DNA from: Cytophagaceae bacterium ABcell3
GTDB lineage: Bacteria; Bacteroidota; Bacteroidia; Cytophagales; Cytophagaceae
DNA: 64,000 nt
NCBI GenBank assembly: GCA_030913385.1
Contig: CP133159.1
Location: 4,505,001-4,569,000 of the forward strand
Direction: 5' to 3'
Below the pieces are notes generated by a model, which was not told the origin of the DNA, made no database searches, and saw only the letters and a program-made list of their open reading frames with translations. Below, piece by piece: positions 54,902 through 63,970 of the stretch; positions within the stretch are counted from its first letter, which is position 1, and each line of letters opens with the position of its first letter. Position numbers and translations under genes: made by a program.

Positions 54902-55987
54902 ATGTCATTTGTACAAAAACTTCCGACTAAGGGAAAAGCTACATCCTATGCAGATTTCTGGAACTGGTTTCAGGAGAATGAAAAACCTTTTCATCAAGCA
55001 ATTAAGGAAGGCGAGCATATTGAAGCTAAATTTTTCAACAAATTGCACCCAAAGCTTGCGGAACTGAACGAAGGGTTCTACTTTTTGGCCGGAATGATGG
55101 ATGACCATACCGCAGAGCTAATAGTTACCCCAGAAGGAATTATTAAAAACATAGTTTTCACAGAAGAACTCATAAAAGCAGCTCCGCCTATAGAAGGTTG
55201 GAAGTTTACTGCATTAAAACCTTCACTAGACATTAGCAACGTATGCATAATGATGGAAGGTATTGAGTTCAGTAAAGACAACCTGTTTTTCTACCCAACT
55301 GTAAACACTAGCTATCCAGACGAAATAAACATCAATATTGTCCACAGGGATTATAGCGAAAATAATAAAGAAGTTATCAATCACGGTGTACTAATTTTTC
55401 TTGACAACTATCTTGGGGAACTGAATTTTGTAGAAACAATTGACAACCTGTCTGTTTCAGAAGACATGAACATAAAAGAAGAGTTAATCCCTATAGAAAA
55501 GCTAAAGGCTTTCCTCAACTGGCGCCAGAAAGAGTTTACCGAAAAGTACCATGGAATCCGGCTGGACACCAGCAATGATGCACATGCTATTTTAGAAGCA
55601 AGCTTGGAAAATGGCGACCCGCTATTGGCAGCTATTAACACAGATTTACTCCAATGGGATTGTAAAGCTTCTCACCCATGGATAGTTATTGTAGAACTGC
55701 AATTCAATGGTGATACAAATACCGGAATGCCCAACACTGAGGATTACCAAAAGCTTAATGAAATAGAAGAAGATATAAAGTTAAAAGACGCCGAGGGTTA
55801 CCTTTACATTGGCCGACAAACAACTCGAAACTCAAGAGAAATATATTTCGCTTGTAAAGACTTCAGAAAACCTTCCAAAATCCTCTATATGGCACAACAA
55901 AAATATTCGGGGTTATTCGGCTTCGACTATCATATCTACAAAGACAAATACTGGAAAACCTTTAAGCGCTTTTTGCCAAACAAGTGA
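54902..55987 (+). CDS. DUF695-family protein
   Basis: 361 residues, no signal peptide, probably cytoplasmic. The C-terminal ~130 residues (WIVIVELQFNGDTNTGMPNT, EDYQKLNEIEEDI, YIGRQTTRNSREIYFACKDF) fit the DUF695 family, whose function is unknown. The N-terminal half (FWNWFQENEKPFHQAIKEGE and following) resembles a second domain often fused to it in Bacteroidota. Transcribed alone as far as can be seen. Confidence 0.75.
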   Translation: MSFVQKLPTKGKATSYADFWNWFQENEKPFHQAIKEGEHIEAKFFNKLHPKLAELNEGFYFLAGMMDDHTAELIVTPEGIIKNIVFTEELIKAAPPIEGWKFTALKPSLDISNVCIMMEGIEFSKDNLFFYPTVNTSYPDEININIVHRDYSENNKEVINHGVLIFLDNYLGELNFVETIDNLSVSEDMNIKEELIPIEKLKAFLNWRQKEFTEKYHGIRLDTSNDAHAILEASLENGDPLLAAINTDLLQWDCKASHPWIVIVELQFNGDTNTGMPNTEDYQKLNEIEEDIKLKDAEGYLYIGRQTTRNSREIYFACKDFRKPSKILYMAQQKYSGLFGFDYHIYKDKYWKTFKRFLPNK

Positions 55988-56128
55988 GACTACACTCCTA
56001 GAAAAAGCAGTACTGATTTTTAAGGGAAATTTTTAAAAACTTATAACTAATCCGGCCCTTTACAAGTTATTTATATAAAAAAACGGGTATTTTTTATAAA
56101 CATCCCAATACCTCCAAACTACAGAACT

Positions 56129-56290
56129 ATGAACAGATTCAACGAAAATGAGCTCATCTTCAAAAACAAAAATGAAATTACTTTACGCATCCTTATAAAC
56201 TCAGCTATTAAAAATGAATATGCTGGACTGATAAACCTTAAAGAGATGCCAGAGATACACGAGATTATAAATTTATATTCAGAAAATTAA
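56129..56290 (+). CDS. Small hypothetical protein
   Basis: 53 residues: begins MNRFNENELIFKNKNEITLR and ends EIHEIINLYSEN. No signal or membrane segment; mixed polar helical composition. A good rho-independent terminator follows 12 bp after the stop, which supports a real transcription unit. No family recognised. The remainder of 55988-56432 holds no other gene. Confidence 0.5.
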   Translation: MNRFNENELIFKNKNEITLRILINSAIKNEYAGLINLKEMPEIHEIINLYSEN

Positions 56291-56302
56291 AACTAAAACA
56301 AG

Positions 56303-56336
56303 AACCGCCAGTTTAACACATTGGCGGTTTTGCTTT
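56303..56336 (+). terminator. Rho-independent terminator after the small protein gene
   Basis: AACCGCCA (56303-56310) pairs with TGGCGGTT (56322-56329) around an 11-base loop, followed by TTGCTTTT. Confidence 0.75.
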
Positions 56337-56432
56337 TACATTAGTTTGTAGAAGGAAAAAATATTACCAAAAAAATATCCACCAAAGTAATTGCTATCAG
56401 CGAAAGATTGACATTTATACCTAGGTCAAATA

Positions 56433-57248
56433 ATGACTTTTCGAAAAAAAGTATTTTTAGTTTTAGAAGAAACCACTGAACCAAAGTCTCTTAGTTGGTA
56501 TTTCGACCTATTTCTGATAAATCTTATTGTATTAAATGTTGTAGCTGTAATTTTAGAAACAGTAGATGGTATTTATAACCCTTTAAGTATTTTCTTTACT
56601 GGGTTTGAATACTTTTCCATTACATTTTTCGCCATTGAATATCTACTCCGCGTATGGGCCATTATCGAATCACCAAAAAAAAGACACCCTATTAAAGGCC
56701 GTTTAAACTACATGTATTCATTTTTAGGCATAGTAGATTTGCTTGCATTTTTACCATTCTTTCTCCCCTTTTTAGGTATTGATTTCAGGTTTATAAGAAT
56801 GTTACGCTTACTCCGCCTTTTCAGGCTGATGAAAATTACCAGGTATTTTGGAACCTTAGAGTTAATATCTAACGTGGTAAAAAACAAAAGGGTCGAACTG
56901 TCCATTACCATTACGTTGCTAGCTTTAATATTAATATTTACATCCAGCTTAATGTACTTTGTTGAACACACTGCACAACCAGAAGCATTTTCTAGCATAC
57001 CTGCCACCATGTGGTGGGGTGTGGCTACATTAACAACAGTAGGGTATGGAGACATGTACCCTTTTACTCCATTAGGCAGGTTTTTAGGGGCTGTCATCGC
57101 AGTACTAGGACTTGGTTTCTTTGCTTTGCCTGCCGGTATATTATCATCAGGATTTGCGGAAGAAATTAAAAAAAGGAAAACAAAACCTCATAAAAATAAA
57201 GCGAACGGCAAATGCCCTCATTGCGGAAAAAGCTTAAAAGGTCAATAA
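56433..57248 (+). CDS. Voltage-gated potassium channel (Kv-type, six-helix)
   Basis: 271 residues. Segments S1-S4 fall in the first ~150 residues; S4 carries regularly spaced arginines (RFIRMLRLLRLFRLMKITRY). The pore has the potassium selectivity filter TVGYGD in MWWGVATLTTVGYGDMYPFT. S6 is FLGAVIAVLGLGFFALPAGI. The cytoplasmic tail is short and basic and ends with CPHCGKSLKGQ, a single CxxC knuckle. Bacterial members carry potassium in tetramers. No cyclic-nucleotide domain is present. Confidence 0.92.
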   Translation: MTFRKKVFLVLEETTEPKSLSWYFDLFLINLIVLNVVAVILETVDGIYNPLSIFFTGFEYFSITFFAIEYLLRVWAIIESPKKRHPIKGRLNYMYSFLGIVDLLAFLPFFLPFLGIDFRFIRMLRLLRLFRLMKITRYFGTLELISNVVKNKRVELSITITLLALILIFTSSLMYFVEHTAQPEAFSSIPATMWWGVATLTTVGYGDMYPFTPLGRFLGAVIAVLGLGFFALPAGILSSGFAEEIKKRKTKPHKNKANGKCPHCGKSLKGQ

Positions 57249-57442
57249 TACTGTATTTCATATCAAACCCGCCCCAAAAGCTCGTATAAATAACCTACAC
57301 CCCAGAAAAAGCATATAAAACCATACAATCATCACATTCTGCACTAATAAAAGTCATTTTTTCATACACCAAAGATTTGTTCCTTTGTATAAGAAAAAAG
57401 GGATAAATCCTTGAAAATTAAGGACAATAAAATGGTAGAAAT

Positions 57443-57622
57443 ATGGATATTTTAAGCTATTCTAAACTGATACTGGAAAAAGTAAGCTTTGACCGTGGTT
57501 TATTTGAAAAGGAATTAAAAAAGTCACTTATAAACCTTAACTACCTACAGCAAAGAGAACTGATAGATTGGTGCAGAAACAAGTTTGGGAAAAGCCGTCC
57601 AGACCTCTGGGTTCATGCATAA
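57443..57622 (+). CDS. Small conserved-type hypothetical protein
   Basis: 59 residues beginning MDILSYSKLILEKVSFDRGL and ending with KSRPDLWVHA. Two predicted amphipathic helices with a central KELKKSLINLNYLQQRELID. It recalls small proteins commonly found in Cytophagales, though I cannot name a family. The last bases abut copy D of the dispersed repeat (57620). No other gene is supported in 57249-57852. Confidence 0.5.
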   Translation: MDILSYSKLILEKVSFDRGLFEKELKKSLINLNYLQQRELIDWCRNKFGKSRPDLWVHA

Positions 57623-57696
57623 ACCTAAACATGAGCAAAGCAACTGATTTTGAAGTTATTTTGCTAACATAACAGAAACCTATTTGCCATTTCAGG
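57620..57696. repeat. Dispersed inverted-repeat element, copy D (partial, reverse orientation)
   Basis: Read on the minus strand: CCTGAAATGGCAAATAGG then AGCAAAATAACTTCAAAATC and GCTTTGCTCATGTTTAGG, in the same order as copy C. The other half is absent. Confidence 0.65.
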
Positions 57697-57785
57697 TTAA
57701 AAAAAATAGGTTAAAAGATCATAAACCTGTCCTTTAACCTATTGATGATATAACTAGACTCCTTTACAAAAGCAGACAACCTCCA

Positions 57786-57821
57786 AGCAGGTACTTTTAA
57801 ACTTATCCGAAAGTACCTGCT
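57786..57821 (-). terminator. Hairpin after the glycosyltransferase gene
   Basis: AGCAGGTACTTT (57786-57797) pairs perfectly with AAAGTACCTGCT (57810-57821), 12 bp of stem, 32 bp past the minus-strand stop. No clear U-tract follows. Confidence 0.55.
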
Positions 57822-57852
57822 GTTGTTTCATCTATTGTCTGAAGCACCAAGC

Positions 57853-59067
57853 TTAAACAGCAAGAGCGTATTCAAATCTTTCAACAGCTAAGATAGCATT
57901 ATATATTCCCCTCACACTGTTTTCCCAAGTGTGTGTGGCCGCAAACGCCTTCAACATGTTAGCCCTGTCGTCCGTAAATTCATTATAGGCTTTTCTGATC
58001 AGCTGGACGTACTCTTCTTTAGAGTTTGCCAAATAAACATGATCCTTAAAAACCTCCATAGCTTTTGTCTTAGTAGCCACCGATGGTTTACCCATAGCTA
58101 GATATTCGTCAATCTTCCGAGGGTAATTGCCAATTGTAAGAGCATTGACAAGCTGCGGGTTAAGACAGACATCAAAACGTTGAATATATTGGGGCAACTC
58201 TTGTATGCTCTTGTTTCCAAGAAAGTGTACATTCTTCCTCTTGTGCAAAGAACTTTTTTGAAAGTTTTCATCTTCTGGACCTACCAGTACAAGATTCCAC
58301 TCAGGCATGTTATCTGCAATATATTCTAAAATAGATATATCTAATCGATGACTGTTTAAAGCTCCAACATAACCTACAACTGGACTTTGTATATTTTGCA
58401 AATCTTCAGGAGCTCCTACACCTGCCCTTTCTTTAAAATGACTCAAATCGCAACCTTGACCAACATAGAACACCTTATGGTTATAAGCCTCTGCATATTG
58501 AGAAAGGTAAGTAGAATTGGTTACCACCACATCAGCCTTGCCAATAAGCTTCTTTTCCATTCTTTCACCATGTTTTGCCCAATACTTCAAACCAACCAGA
58601 TAGTCCCGTATATAATACACATATTGGCTTGGCTGTAAAAGCTCTTTTAAGTGGTAGCCTTTAAAGAAGTCATTATCATTAAATAATATAAAATCCTTGA
58701 ACCCCAAACGTTCTATTGCTCCAAGAATTTTATTTGCAAGACGCTGATTGTTAACTTTATTTATGTAGTCAAATATACTATTAATATTTAGCCAGTTCAC
58801 AGACTCCATTACAGTCTTTGGATAAAGGTTCCAAAGGTTTTCGGAAACTTGGACTAGGTCTTCCTTTTCCCCTTTATTAATAGCGATCCTTTTCTGCATA
58901 GAGGGATTATTTCGCCTAGTAATTAGTGAAGCCCTGTCTACTGGTCTATTAATGTAAAGCACTCTGTTATGCTTTGCAATCTCTTCTGCAATATTTTTAC
59001 AGTTGCTACCAAACTCAACATCATAAGGTGTCAACCCCACAATTACAAAATCTCTCCCTCTTACCAT
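57853..59067 (-). CDS. Glycosyltransferase, GT4-like (GT-B fold)
   Basis: 404 residues. N-terminal Rossmann half starts RGRDFVIVGLTPYDVEFGSN; the C-terminal donor half has VVGYVGALNSHRLDISILEY, WNLVLVGPEDENFQ, FLGNKSIQELPQYIQRFDVC and the nucleotide-sugar region YPRKIDEYLAMGKPSVATKT. This resembles GT4/group 1 enzymes that build exopolysaccharide or lipopolysaccharide chains. Donor and acceptor are not deducible. No neighbouring sugar genes are seen, so it may act alone. Confidence 0.85.
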   Translation of the reverse strand: MVRGRDFVIVGLTPYDVEFGSNCKNIAEEIAKHNRVLYINRPVDRASLITRRNNPSMQKRIAINKGEKEDLVQVSENLWNLYPKTVMESVNWLNINSIFDYINKVNNQRLANKILGAIERLGFKDFILFNDNDFFKGYHLKELLQPSQYVYYIRDYLVGLKYWAKHGERMEKKLIGKADVVVTNSTYLSQYAEAYNHKVFYVGQGCDLSHFKERAGVGAPEDLQNIQSPVVGYVGALNSHRLDISILEYIADNMPEWNLVLVGPEDENFQKSSLHKRKNVHFLGNKSIQELPQYIQRFDVCLNPQLVNALTIGNYPRKIDEYLAMGKPSVATKTKAMEVFKDHVYLANSKEEYVQLIRKAYNEFTDDRANMLKAFAATHTWENSVRGIYNAILAVERFEYALAV

Positions 59068-59438
59068 CTGACATCTATTTAGAATACTTACAAATAACGT
59101 TAGGTTCTAAATTTTTTTCAAAATTCGCCAAACATATCACTTACAAACCTGTTATTAAAACGTAAGTCTATAAAAGTGTAGTTCAAAAACACATGGTCAG
59201 ATCTATACCACAGTACTTTACAAATGCCAAATTTTACAAAATAGGCAGGTAGAACTTATTATAATGACAATAAATTAATCAGGAGAAGTTAAGGCTGCCA
59301 CTGTACCCAATGCATTATAAAAAAGATTGAGATACAACATCGCCGCTTAAAAAAGTATAGTTTCGTCCACTTTAAAGATACCCATCAATCTACTGTAACA
59401 GTCTCACATGGACATATGCGATCAAGTCGTAAATAATA
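59068..59438. other. Intergenic region, no supported gene
   Basis: About 370 bp of AT-rich sequence between two minus-strand genes. I see no repeat, hairpin or frame worth calling. Confidence 0.4.
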
Positions 59439-60803
59439 TCACTTAATCCACACTGTTTTGGCATTTACAAATTCCTTAATGCCAAGTGTAGAAAGTTCAC
59501 GTCCATATCCTGACTTTTTAATACCTCCAAAAGGCAACCGAGGATCAGACTTTACCAAACCATTAATGAATACAGCACCTGACTCTATACCTTTAGCCAA
59601 CTCAATAGCTTTAGGCATATCAGAAGTCCACAAGGAAGCCCCTAAGCCATATCTGTTATCATTGGCCACCCTGATAGCTTCTTCTTCGCTTTCTACTTTG
59701 ATCAAAGAAAAAACTGGGCCAAACAATTCTTCCTCCCAAGCCGGCATGCCAGGCTGTACATTGGTTAAAATAGCAGGGTTAACAAAACTCCCGTCTAGGT
59801 CAGGTCTTCCCCCACCCCATGTTAGTACTGCACCTTGTTCTAAACTTTTATCAACTTGCCTAAGAAGTGACTGCACTAAATCTTCCCTAGCCAAGGGACC
59901 AAGTTTCGCATCAGGAGACAAAGGGTTTGCCGGTACATATTCCGAGGCATATTTTTTTAGTGAATCTAAAAACTCATCAAAAACAGAAGAAACAACAATA
60001 AACCTTTTAGCTGCTATGCAACTTTGTCCAGAATTCAACAATCTGGAATCAGCCGCAACTTGCGCTGCCCGATCTATTTCTGCATCTGGCAAGACAATAA
60101 AAGGGTCGCTGCCTCCGAGTTCCAATACTGTTTTCTTTATATGTTTTCCTGAGGTAGAGGCAACTATTGAACCAGCTGCTTCACTCCCTGTAATAGTAAC
60201 AGCTTTGATTGCCGGGTCAGCAATAACATCTTCAACGATATCATTATTAATCAATAAGCTTTGAAAAACATTGTCATGGAAACCGCTATTTTTAAAAACC
60301 TCTTCTATGGCCAACGCACATTGAGGAACGTTAGAGGCATGTTTCAATACAGCTGTATTTCCCGCCATCAGAGCTGGTGCAGCAAAACGAAAGACTTGCC
60401 AAAATGGAAAGTTCCAAGGCATTATGGCAAAAATCGTCCCTAATGGCTCATAAGAAACAAAAGACTCGGTCGCATCGCTTTCAATATGTTCATCTTTAAG
60501 AAAATCCTGCGCCATTACAGCATAATATTCGCAAACCCAAGCACATTTTTCAATTTCACTAACCGACTGTGTAATTGGTTTGCCCATTTCTTTTGTAATC
60601 AGGCTTGCAAACTTGCTTTTATTATCGAGCAAGTATTCAGAACATTTCATAAAACATGTTCTTCTAAAATTAAAACCAGTGTCACGCCACTCTAAAAAAG
60701 CCTTTCCTGCCTGAACAAGGGCCAAATCTACAGCTGCTTTAGAAAACACTGGATATTTGTCGATAACTTCCTGATTTGATGGATTTATTGAGACCAGAGC
60801 CAT
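59439..60803 (-). CDS. NAD(P)-dependent aldehyde dehydrogenase, succinate-semialdehyde type
   Basis: 454 residues, typical of the short SSADH-like group. Nucleotide-binding FAIMPWNFPFWQVFRFAAPA and TGSEAAGS; general base Glu228 in VLELGGSDPF; catalytic Cys262 in NSGQSCIAAKRF; late motif EELFGPVFSLIKV and the C-terminal LPFGGIKKSGYGRELS. Oxidises an aldehyde to the acid; succinate semialdehyde is the commonest substrate for this subfamily but is not proven here. Confidence 0.9.
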   Translation of the reverse strand: MALVSINPSNQEVIDKYPVFSKAAVDLALVQAGKAFLEWRDTGFNFRRTCFMKCSEYLLDNKSKFASLITKEMGKPITQSVSEIEKCAWVCEYYAVMAQDFLKDEHIESDATESFVSYEPLGTIFAIMPWNFPFWQVFRFAAPALMAGNTAVLKHASNVPQCALAIEEVFKNSGFHDNVFQSLLINNDIVEDVIADPAIKAVTITGSEAAGSIVASTSGKHIKKTVLELGGSDPFIVLPDAEIDRAAQVAADSRLLNSGQSCIAAKRFIVVSSVFDEFLDSLKKYASEYVPANPLSPDAKLGPLAREDLVQSLLRQVDKSLEQGAVLTWGGGRPDLDGSFVNPAILTNVQPGMPAWEEELFGPVFSLIKVESEEEAIRVANDNRYGLGASLWTSDMPKAIELAKGIESGAVFINGLVKSDPRLPFGGIKKSGYGRELSTLGIKEFVNAKTVWIK

Positions 60804-60873
60804 ATTGCTTATACTTTTGTTTTATCCAATTAATATACGTTCGTACCCTTCTTTCTCACAGCGGTAAATATAT

Positions 60874-60908
60874 AAAAAAAAGCAACCGTTTCCGGTTGCT
60901 TTTTTTTA
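60874..60908 (-). terminator. Rho-independent terminator after the GH3 gene
   Basis: AGCAACCG (60881-60888) and CGGTTGCT (60893-60900) form the stem with a 4-base loop. It is flanked by A7 and T8 runs, so it works on both strands. It lies between the GH3 stop and the aldehyde dehydrogenase start. Confidence 0.85.
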
Positions 60909-60929
60909 ACCCTCTAAAGAAGGAAATGT

Positions 60930-63269
60930 TTATTTACCATATGAAATGGTTGCAGATTGGTTACCAATGTGCAATTCAATATCACCAGGTTCAATAACAA
61001 AGGTTTTGCTATCAGTACCAACAAACTTCAAGTCATCAGCACCGATCTCAAAGCTTACAGTCTTAGTTTCACCAGGCTCTAAGTCAACTTTAGAAAAGTC
61101 TCTTAGTCTTCTGTAACGTGGAACTACTGAAGCATATAAAGTTCTGCTGTACAGTTCTACAGCTTCTTTACCTGCAAGTTTACCTGTGTTAGTAACGTCT
61201 ACGCTAACTTTAATTGAGTTGTCATCAGAAAGTTTAGCAGAGCTAGTTTTGATATTACTATACTCGAAAGTAGTATAACTCAGACCAAAACCAAAAGGCC
61301 ACTGTGGCTTATATCCTCCTTCGCCCATTTTACCTGGAGCAAGCTCAGTAACTCTGTCACTTTGAGTATGATCGTAAGTTAACAAGTCACCAGAGAACCT
61401 AGGGTAAGAATAAGGTAGCTTACCGTTAGGGTTATAATCTCCGAAAAGAACGTCAGCGATAGCTGGGCCACCTTGGCTTCCAGGTATGTAAGCTAAAACA
61501 ATACCTTTAGCATCTTCTTCGATTTCACGGATAATTCTAGGTCTACCTTCTACAAGAACAAGGATAACTGGTTTACCAGTAGCATACATAGCCTTTACAA
61601 GTCTCTGCTGTACTTCAGGAAGGTCTAAGTTATCAATTACTCCAGGAGATTCTGCATAAGCATCTTCACCGATACAAACTACAACATAGTCAACATCTTT
61701 TGCTTTTTCTGCAGTTTCTTTGATATCAAAGTCTCTTCTTTCAAACCTTGTACCTTTAGTGAAGACAACATTTTCCTCACCAACTTTATCTTGGATAGCC
61801 TCAACAACAGTTCTGTTTCCTTCAGGGTACCATTTTTCGTCAGTACCTTGCCAAGTATAAGACCAAGCACCATTTAGAGAAGAGTGAGAGTTTGCGGCAG
61901 GGCCAGTTACAAGAACTTTTTTACCTTTCGCTAAAGGAAGTGTATTGTCTGCATTTTTAAGAAGAGTTATAGACTCTCTTGCAGCATCTAAAGCAGCAGT
62001 TTTATATTCTCCTTTTCCAAACTGCTCGATAGCGTCTGGTTCAGGATAAGCATTATCAAACAAACCTACCTTAAATTTAAGAGCTAGAATTCTAGAAACC
62101 GCCTCGTCAATTCTAGACATAGGAACTTCTCCTTCATTTACTAACTCTACAAGCAGTTCATGGAAAGAAAAGTCATGAGGAACCATACTCATATCTACAC
62201 CAGCCATAACACCCATTTTTACAGCTTCCTTAGGAGTACGCGCCACTCTATGTTTTGTATGAAGTCTGATAATATCTTCCCAGTCAGAAACAGCCACACC
62301 TTCGAAACCAAGCTCATCTCTTAAGATAGTAGTCAGAAGGTAATGGTTACCATGTACAGGAATACCATTAACATCACCAGAATTAATCATAATTGTATGA
62401 GAACCTGACTTAACAGCCTCAATAAAAGGAGGAAGGAAAAACTCTCTTAGTTGTCTTTCTGGTATGAAAGCAGGCGTTCTGTCCTTACCACTTCTAGGAT
62501 CAGAGTAACCGATATAGTGCTTCATACAAGAAGCCACTCTATCAACTCTGTTAAGCTCACCGTCACCTTCCATACCTTTGATAGAAGCTACACCAAGTTC
62601 CTTAACAAGGTTAACATCTTCACCATAAGTTTCTCCAAATCTAGGCCAAAGCGGTTGTCTTCCTACATCTAGTACAGGAGCAAAGTTCCATCTGATACCA
62701 GAAGCCCTAGTTTCTTTGGCAGTGATTTCTCCAGCAAGTCTAGAAAGCTCTTTGTTACGAGCCGCACCAATACCAATGTTTTGAGGGAATAGAGTAGATT
62801 CTAGCGTAAATGTAACACCGTGAATAGCATCAATTCCGTAAAGAACAGGGATATTATTAGGAGTATTGTTAGTTGCTTCGTCCTGAATGGCTTTAATGAT
62901 AGTATGCCATGTGTCAAGATCATAAGCATGGTTGATCGCGTTTAGAATAGAACCAACTTTATACTCAGAAACGGCCTTCTTAAGCAACTCGTCATCTATA
63001 GTACCATCTTGGTTGGCGTATCCTCCTTTTAAAAGAACATTAAGGTTAACTTGGGTCATTTGCCCAACTTTTTCCTCAACGCTCATTTTGGAAATTAATT
63101 CCTGTACGCGCTTATCAGTTTCAGCGTCTGTAAGCGGATATTTAACAGCATTAGCAGAAGCTTTCTTTACTTGCGCACTATTTTCTGGTTCAGAACAACT
63201 GACCATAAAAGCACAAGAAACAGCCAATACACAAGCTGAAACTTTGTTTAGTAAGCTGATTTTCATCAT
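60930..63269 (-). CDS. bglX: GH3 beta-glucosidase, periplasmic or envelope lipoprotein (BglX-like)
   Basis: 779 residues, usual BglX length. Lipobox FMVSC (Cys25) anchors it in the envelope. The (beta/alpha)8 domain begins RVQELISKMSVEEKVGQMTQ; the nucleophile is Asp in GVAVSDWEDIIRLH (~residue 322). The C-terminal sandwich domain (DYVVVCIGEDAYAESPGV) and fibronectin-III-like end (PFGFGLSYTTFEYSNIK, VELYSRT) are present. It cleaves terminal beta-glucosyl, and possibly xylosyl, residues from oligosaccharides. With the GH8 enzyme and the adjacent carbohydrate-binding-like protein it supports a role in plant-polymer use. Confidence 0.92.
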   Translation of the reverse strand: MMKISLLNKVSACVLAVSCAFMVSCSEPENSAQVKKASANAVKYPLTDAETDKRVQELISKMSVEEKVGQMTQVNLNVLLKGGYANQDGTIDDELLKKAVSEYKVGSILNAINHAYDLDTWHTIIKAIQDEATNNTPNNIPVLYGIDAIHGVTFTLESTLFPQNIGIGAARNKELSRLAGEITAKETRASGIRWNFAPVLDVGRQPLWPRFGETYGEDVNLVKELGVASIKGMEGDGELNRVDRVASCMKHYIGYSDPRSGKDRTPAFIPERQLREFFLPPFIEAVKSGSHTIMINSGDVNGIPVHGNHYLLTTILRDELGFEGVAVSDWEDIIRLHTKHRVARTPKEAVKMGVMAGVDMSMVPHDFSFHELLVELVNEGEVPMSRIDEAVSRILALKFKVGLFDNAYPEPDAIEQFGKGEYKTAALDAARESITLLKNADNTLPLAKGKKVLVTGPAANSHSSLNGAWSYTWQGTDEKWYPEGNRTVVEAIQDKVGEENVVFTKGTRFERRDFDIKETAEKAKDVDYVVVCIGEDAYAESPGVIDNLDLPEVQQRLVKAMYATGKPVILVLVEGRPRIIREIEEDAKGIVLAYIPGSQGGPAIADVLFGDYNPNGKLPYSYPRFSGDLLTYDHTQSDRVTELAPGKMGEGGYKPQWPFGFGLSYTTFEYSNIKTSSAKLSDDNSIKVSVDVTNTGKLAGKEAVELYSRTLYASVVPRYRRLRDFSKVDLEPGETKTVSFEIGADDLKFVGTDSKTFVIEPGDIELHIGNQSATISYGK

Positions 63270-63322
63270 AAATTATTAAAATACTAGATAAGTTAAAGAT
63301 AAGTGGCTAAACATTGGGCAAT

Positions 63323-63362
63323 AAAAAACAGAGAACCAGTATAGTATAACCAGATTCTCTGT
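63323..63362 (-). terminator. Rho-independent terminator after the carbohydrate-binding-like gene
   Basis: ACAGAGAA (63328-63335) pairs with TTCTCTGT (63355-63362), with further weak pairing inside. The minus strand then reads TTTTTT. Confidence 0.75.
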
Positions 63363-63373
63363 TAGTTATTATC

Positions 63374-63970
63374 TTATTCAGCAGGAAGTGCTATGATGTC
63401 GTCCATCCAAACAGTTCCAGAAAAAGCTGGTCCACCTGGATTTAAGAAAACAAGAAGCTCAACAATCTCAACAGCGTCAACTTCTTGCTTGTCAGGCCAA
63501 GACTGAGTCCATCTACCAGTAAAGTCAAACTCTACAGTTTGGAATTCATCGCTTTTCTCAATAGTTTTTACGATAGGCTTAGCGTTAGCAACAAAACCAT
63601 CAACATCTTTTAGGTCAATTCTTACTTTAACATCTTCATCAGACTTAATTTTAAGTCTCATTACAGGGTTCTTGGTAAAATCAATTGGATCGAACTGTTT
63701 TCCAAAACATTCATAATCTTTACCAACACCTTTAGCTTTAACTTTAAGCACTTCACCATCTCTTTCTCTGTCCCATTTTTCAGAGCCACTGTCCCACCAG
63801 CTCCAAATTTCTGTAGAGAAATCATCGATAAGTACACCACCTTTGTTAGTTGCATCTTCAACAAGCACAAGAGGCTTTTCTGAAGCTACTTTTGTTTCCT
63901 TTTCCGCTACAGGTGCAGCACCCATAAACAGAGACAAGAATAAAGCTGAAATAGAGCTAAAATTTACCAT
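63374..63970 (-). CDS. Exported galactose-binding-fold (CBM-like) protein
   Basis: 198 residues. A signal peptide (FSSISALFLSLFMGAAPVA) is followed by a jelly-roll-like domain with LIDDFSTEIWSWWDSGSEKW, NPVMRLKIKSDEDVKVRIDL, FQTVEFDFTGRWTQSWPDKQ and a closing SGTVWMDDIIALPAE. This is the pattern of carbohydrate-binding or CIA30-like domains found near beta-glucan enzymes. No catalytic domain is attached. It lies upstream of the GH3 gene on the same strand but has its own terminator, so co-transcription is at most partial. Confidence 0.7.
   Translation of the reverse strand: MVNFSSISALFLSLFMGAAPVAEKETKVASEKPLVLVEDATNKGGVLIDDFSTEIWSWWDSGSEKWDRERDGEVLKVKAKGVGKDYECFGKQFDPIDFTKNPVMRLKIKSDEDVKVRIDLKDVDGFVANAKPIVKTIEKSDEFQTVEFDFTGRWTQSWPDKQEVDAVEIVELLVFLNPGGPAFSGTVWMDDIIALPAE

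Noticed and set aside
59458-60264. Plus-strand frame of 268 codons
   Set aside because: Antisense to the aldehyde dehydrogenase with full catalytic motifs on the other strand.
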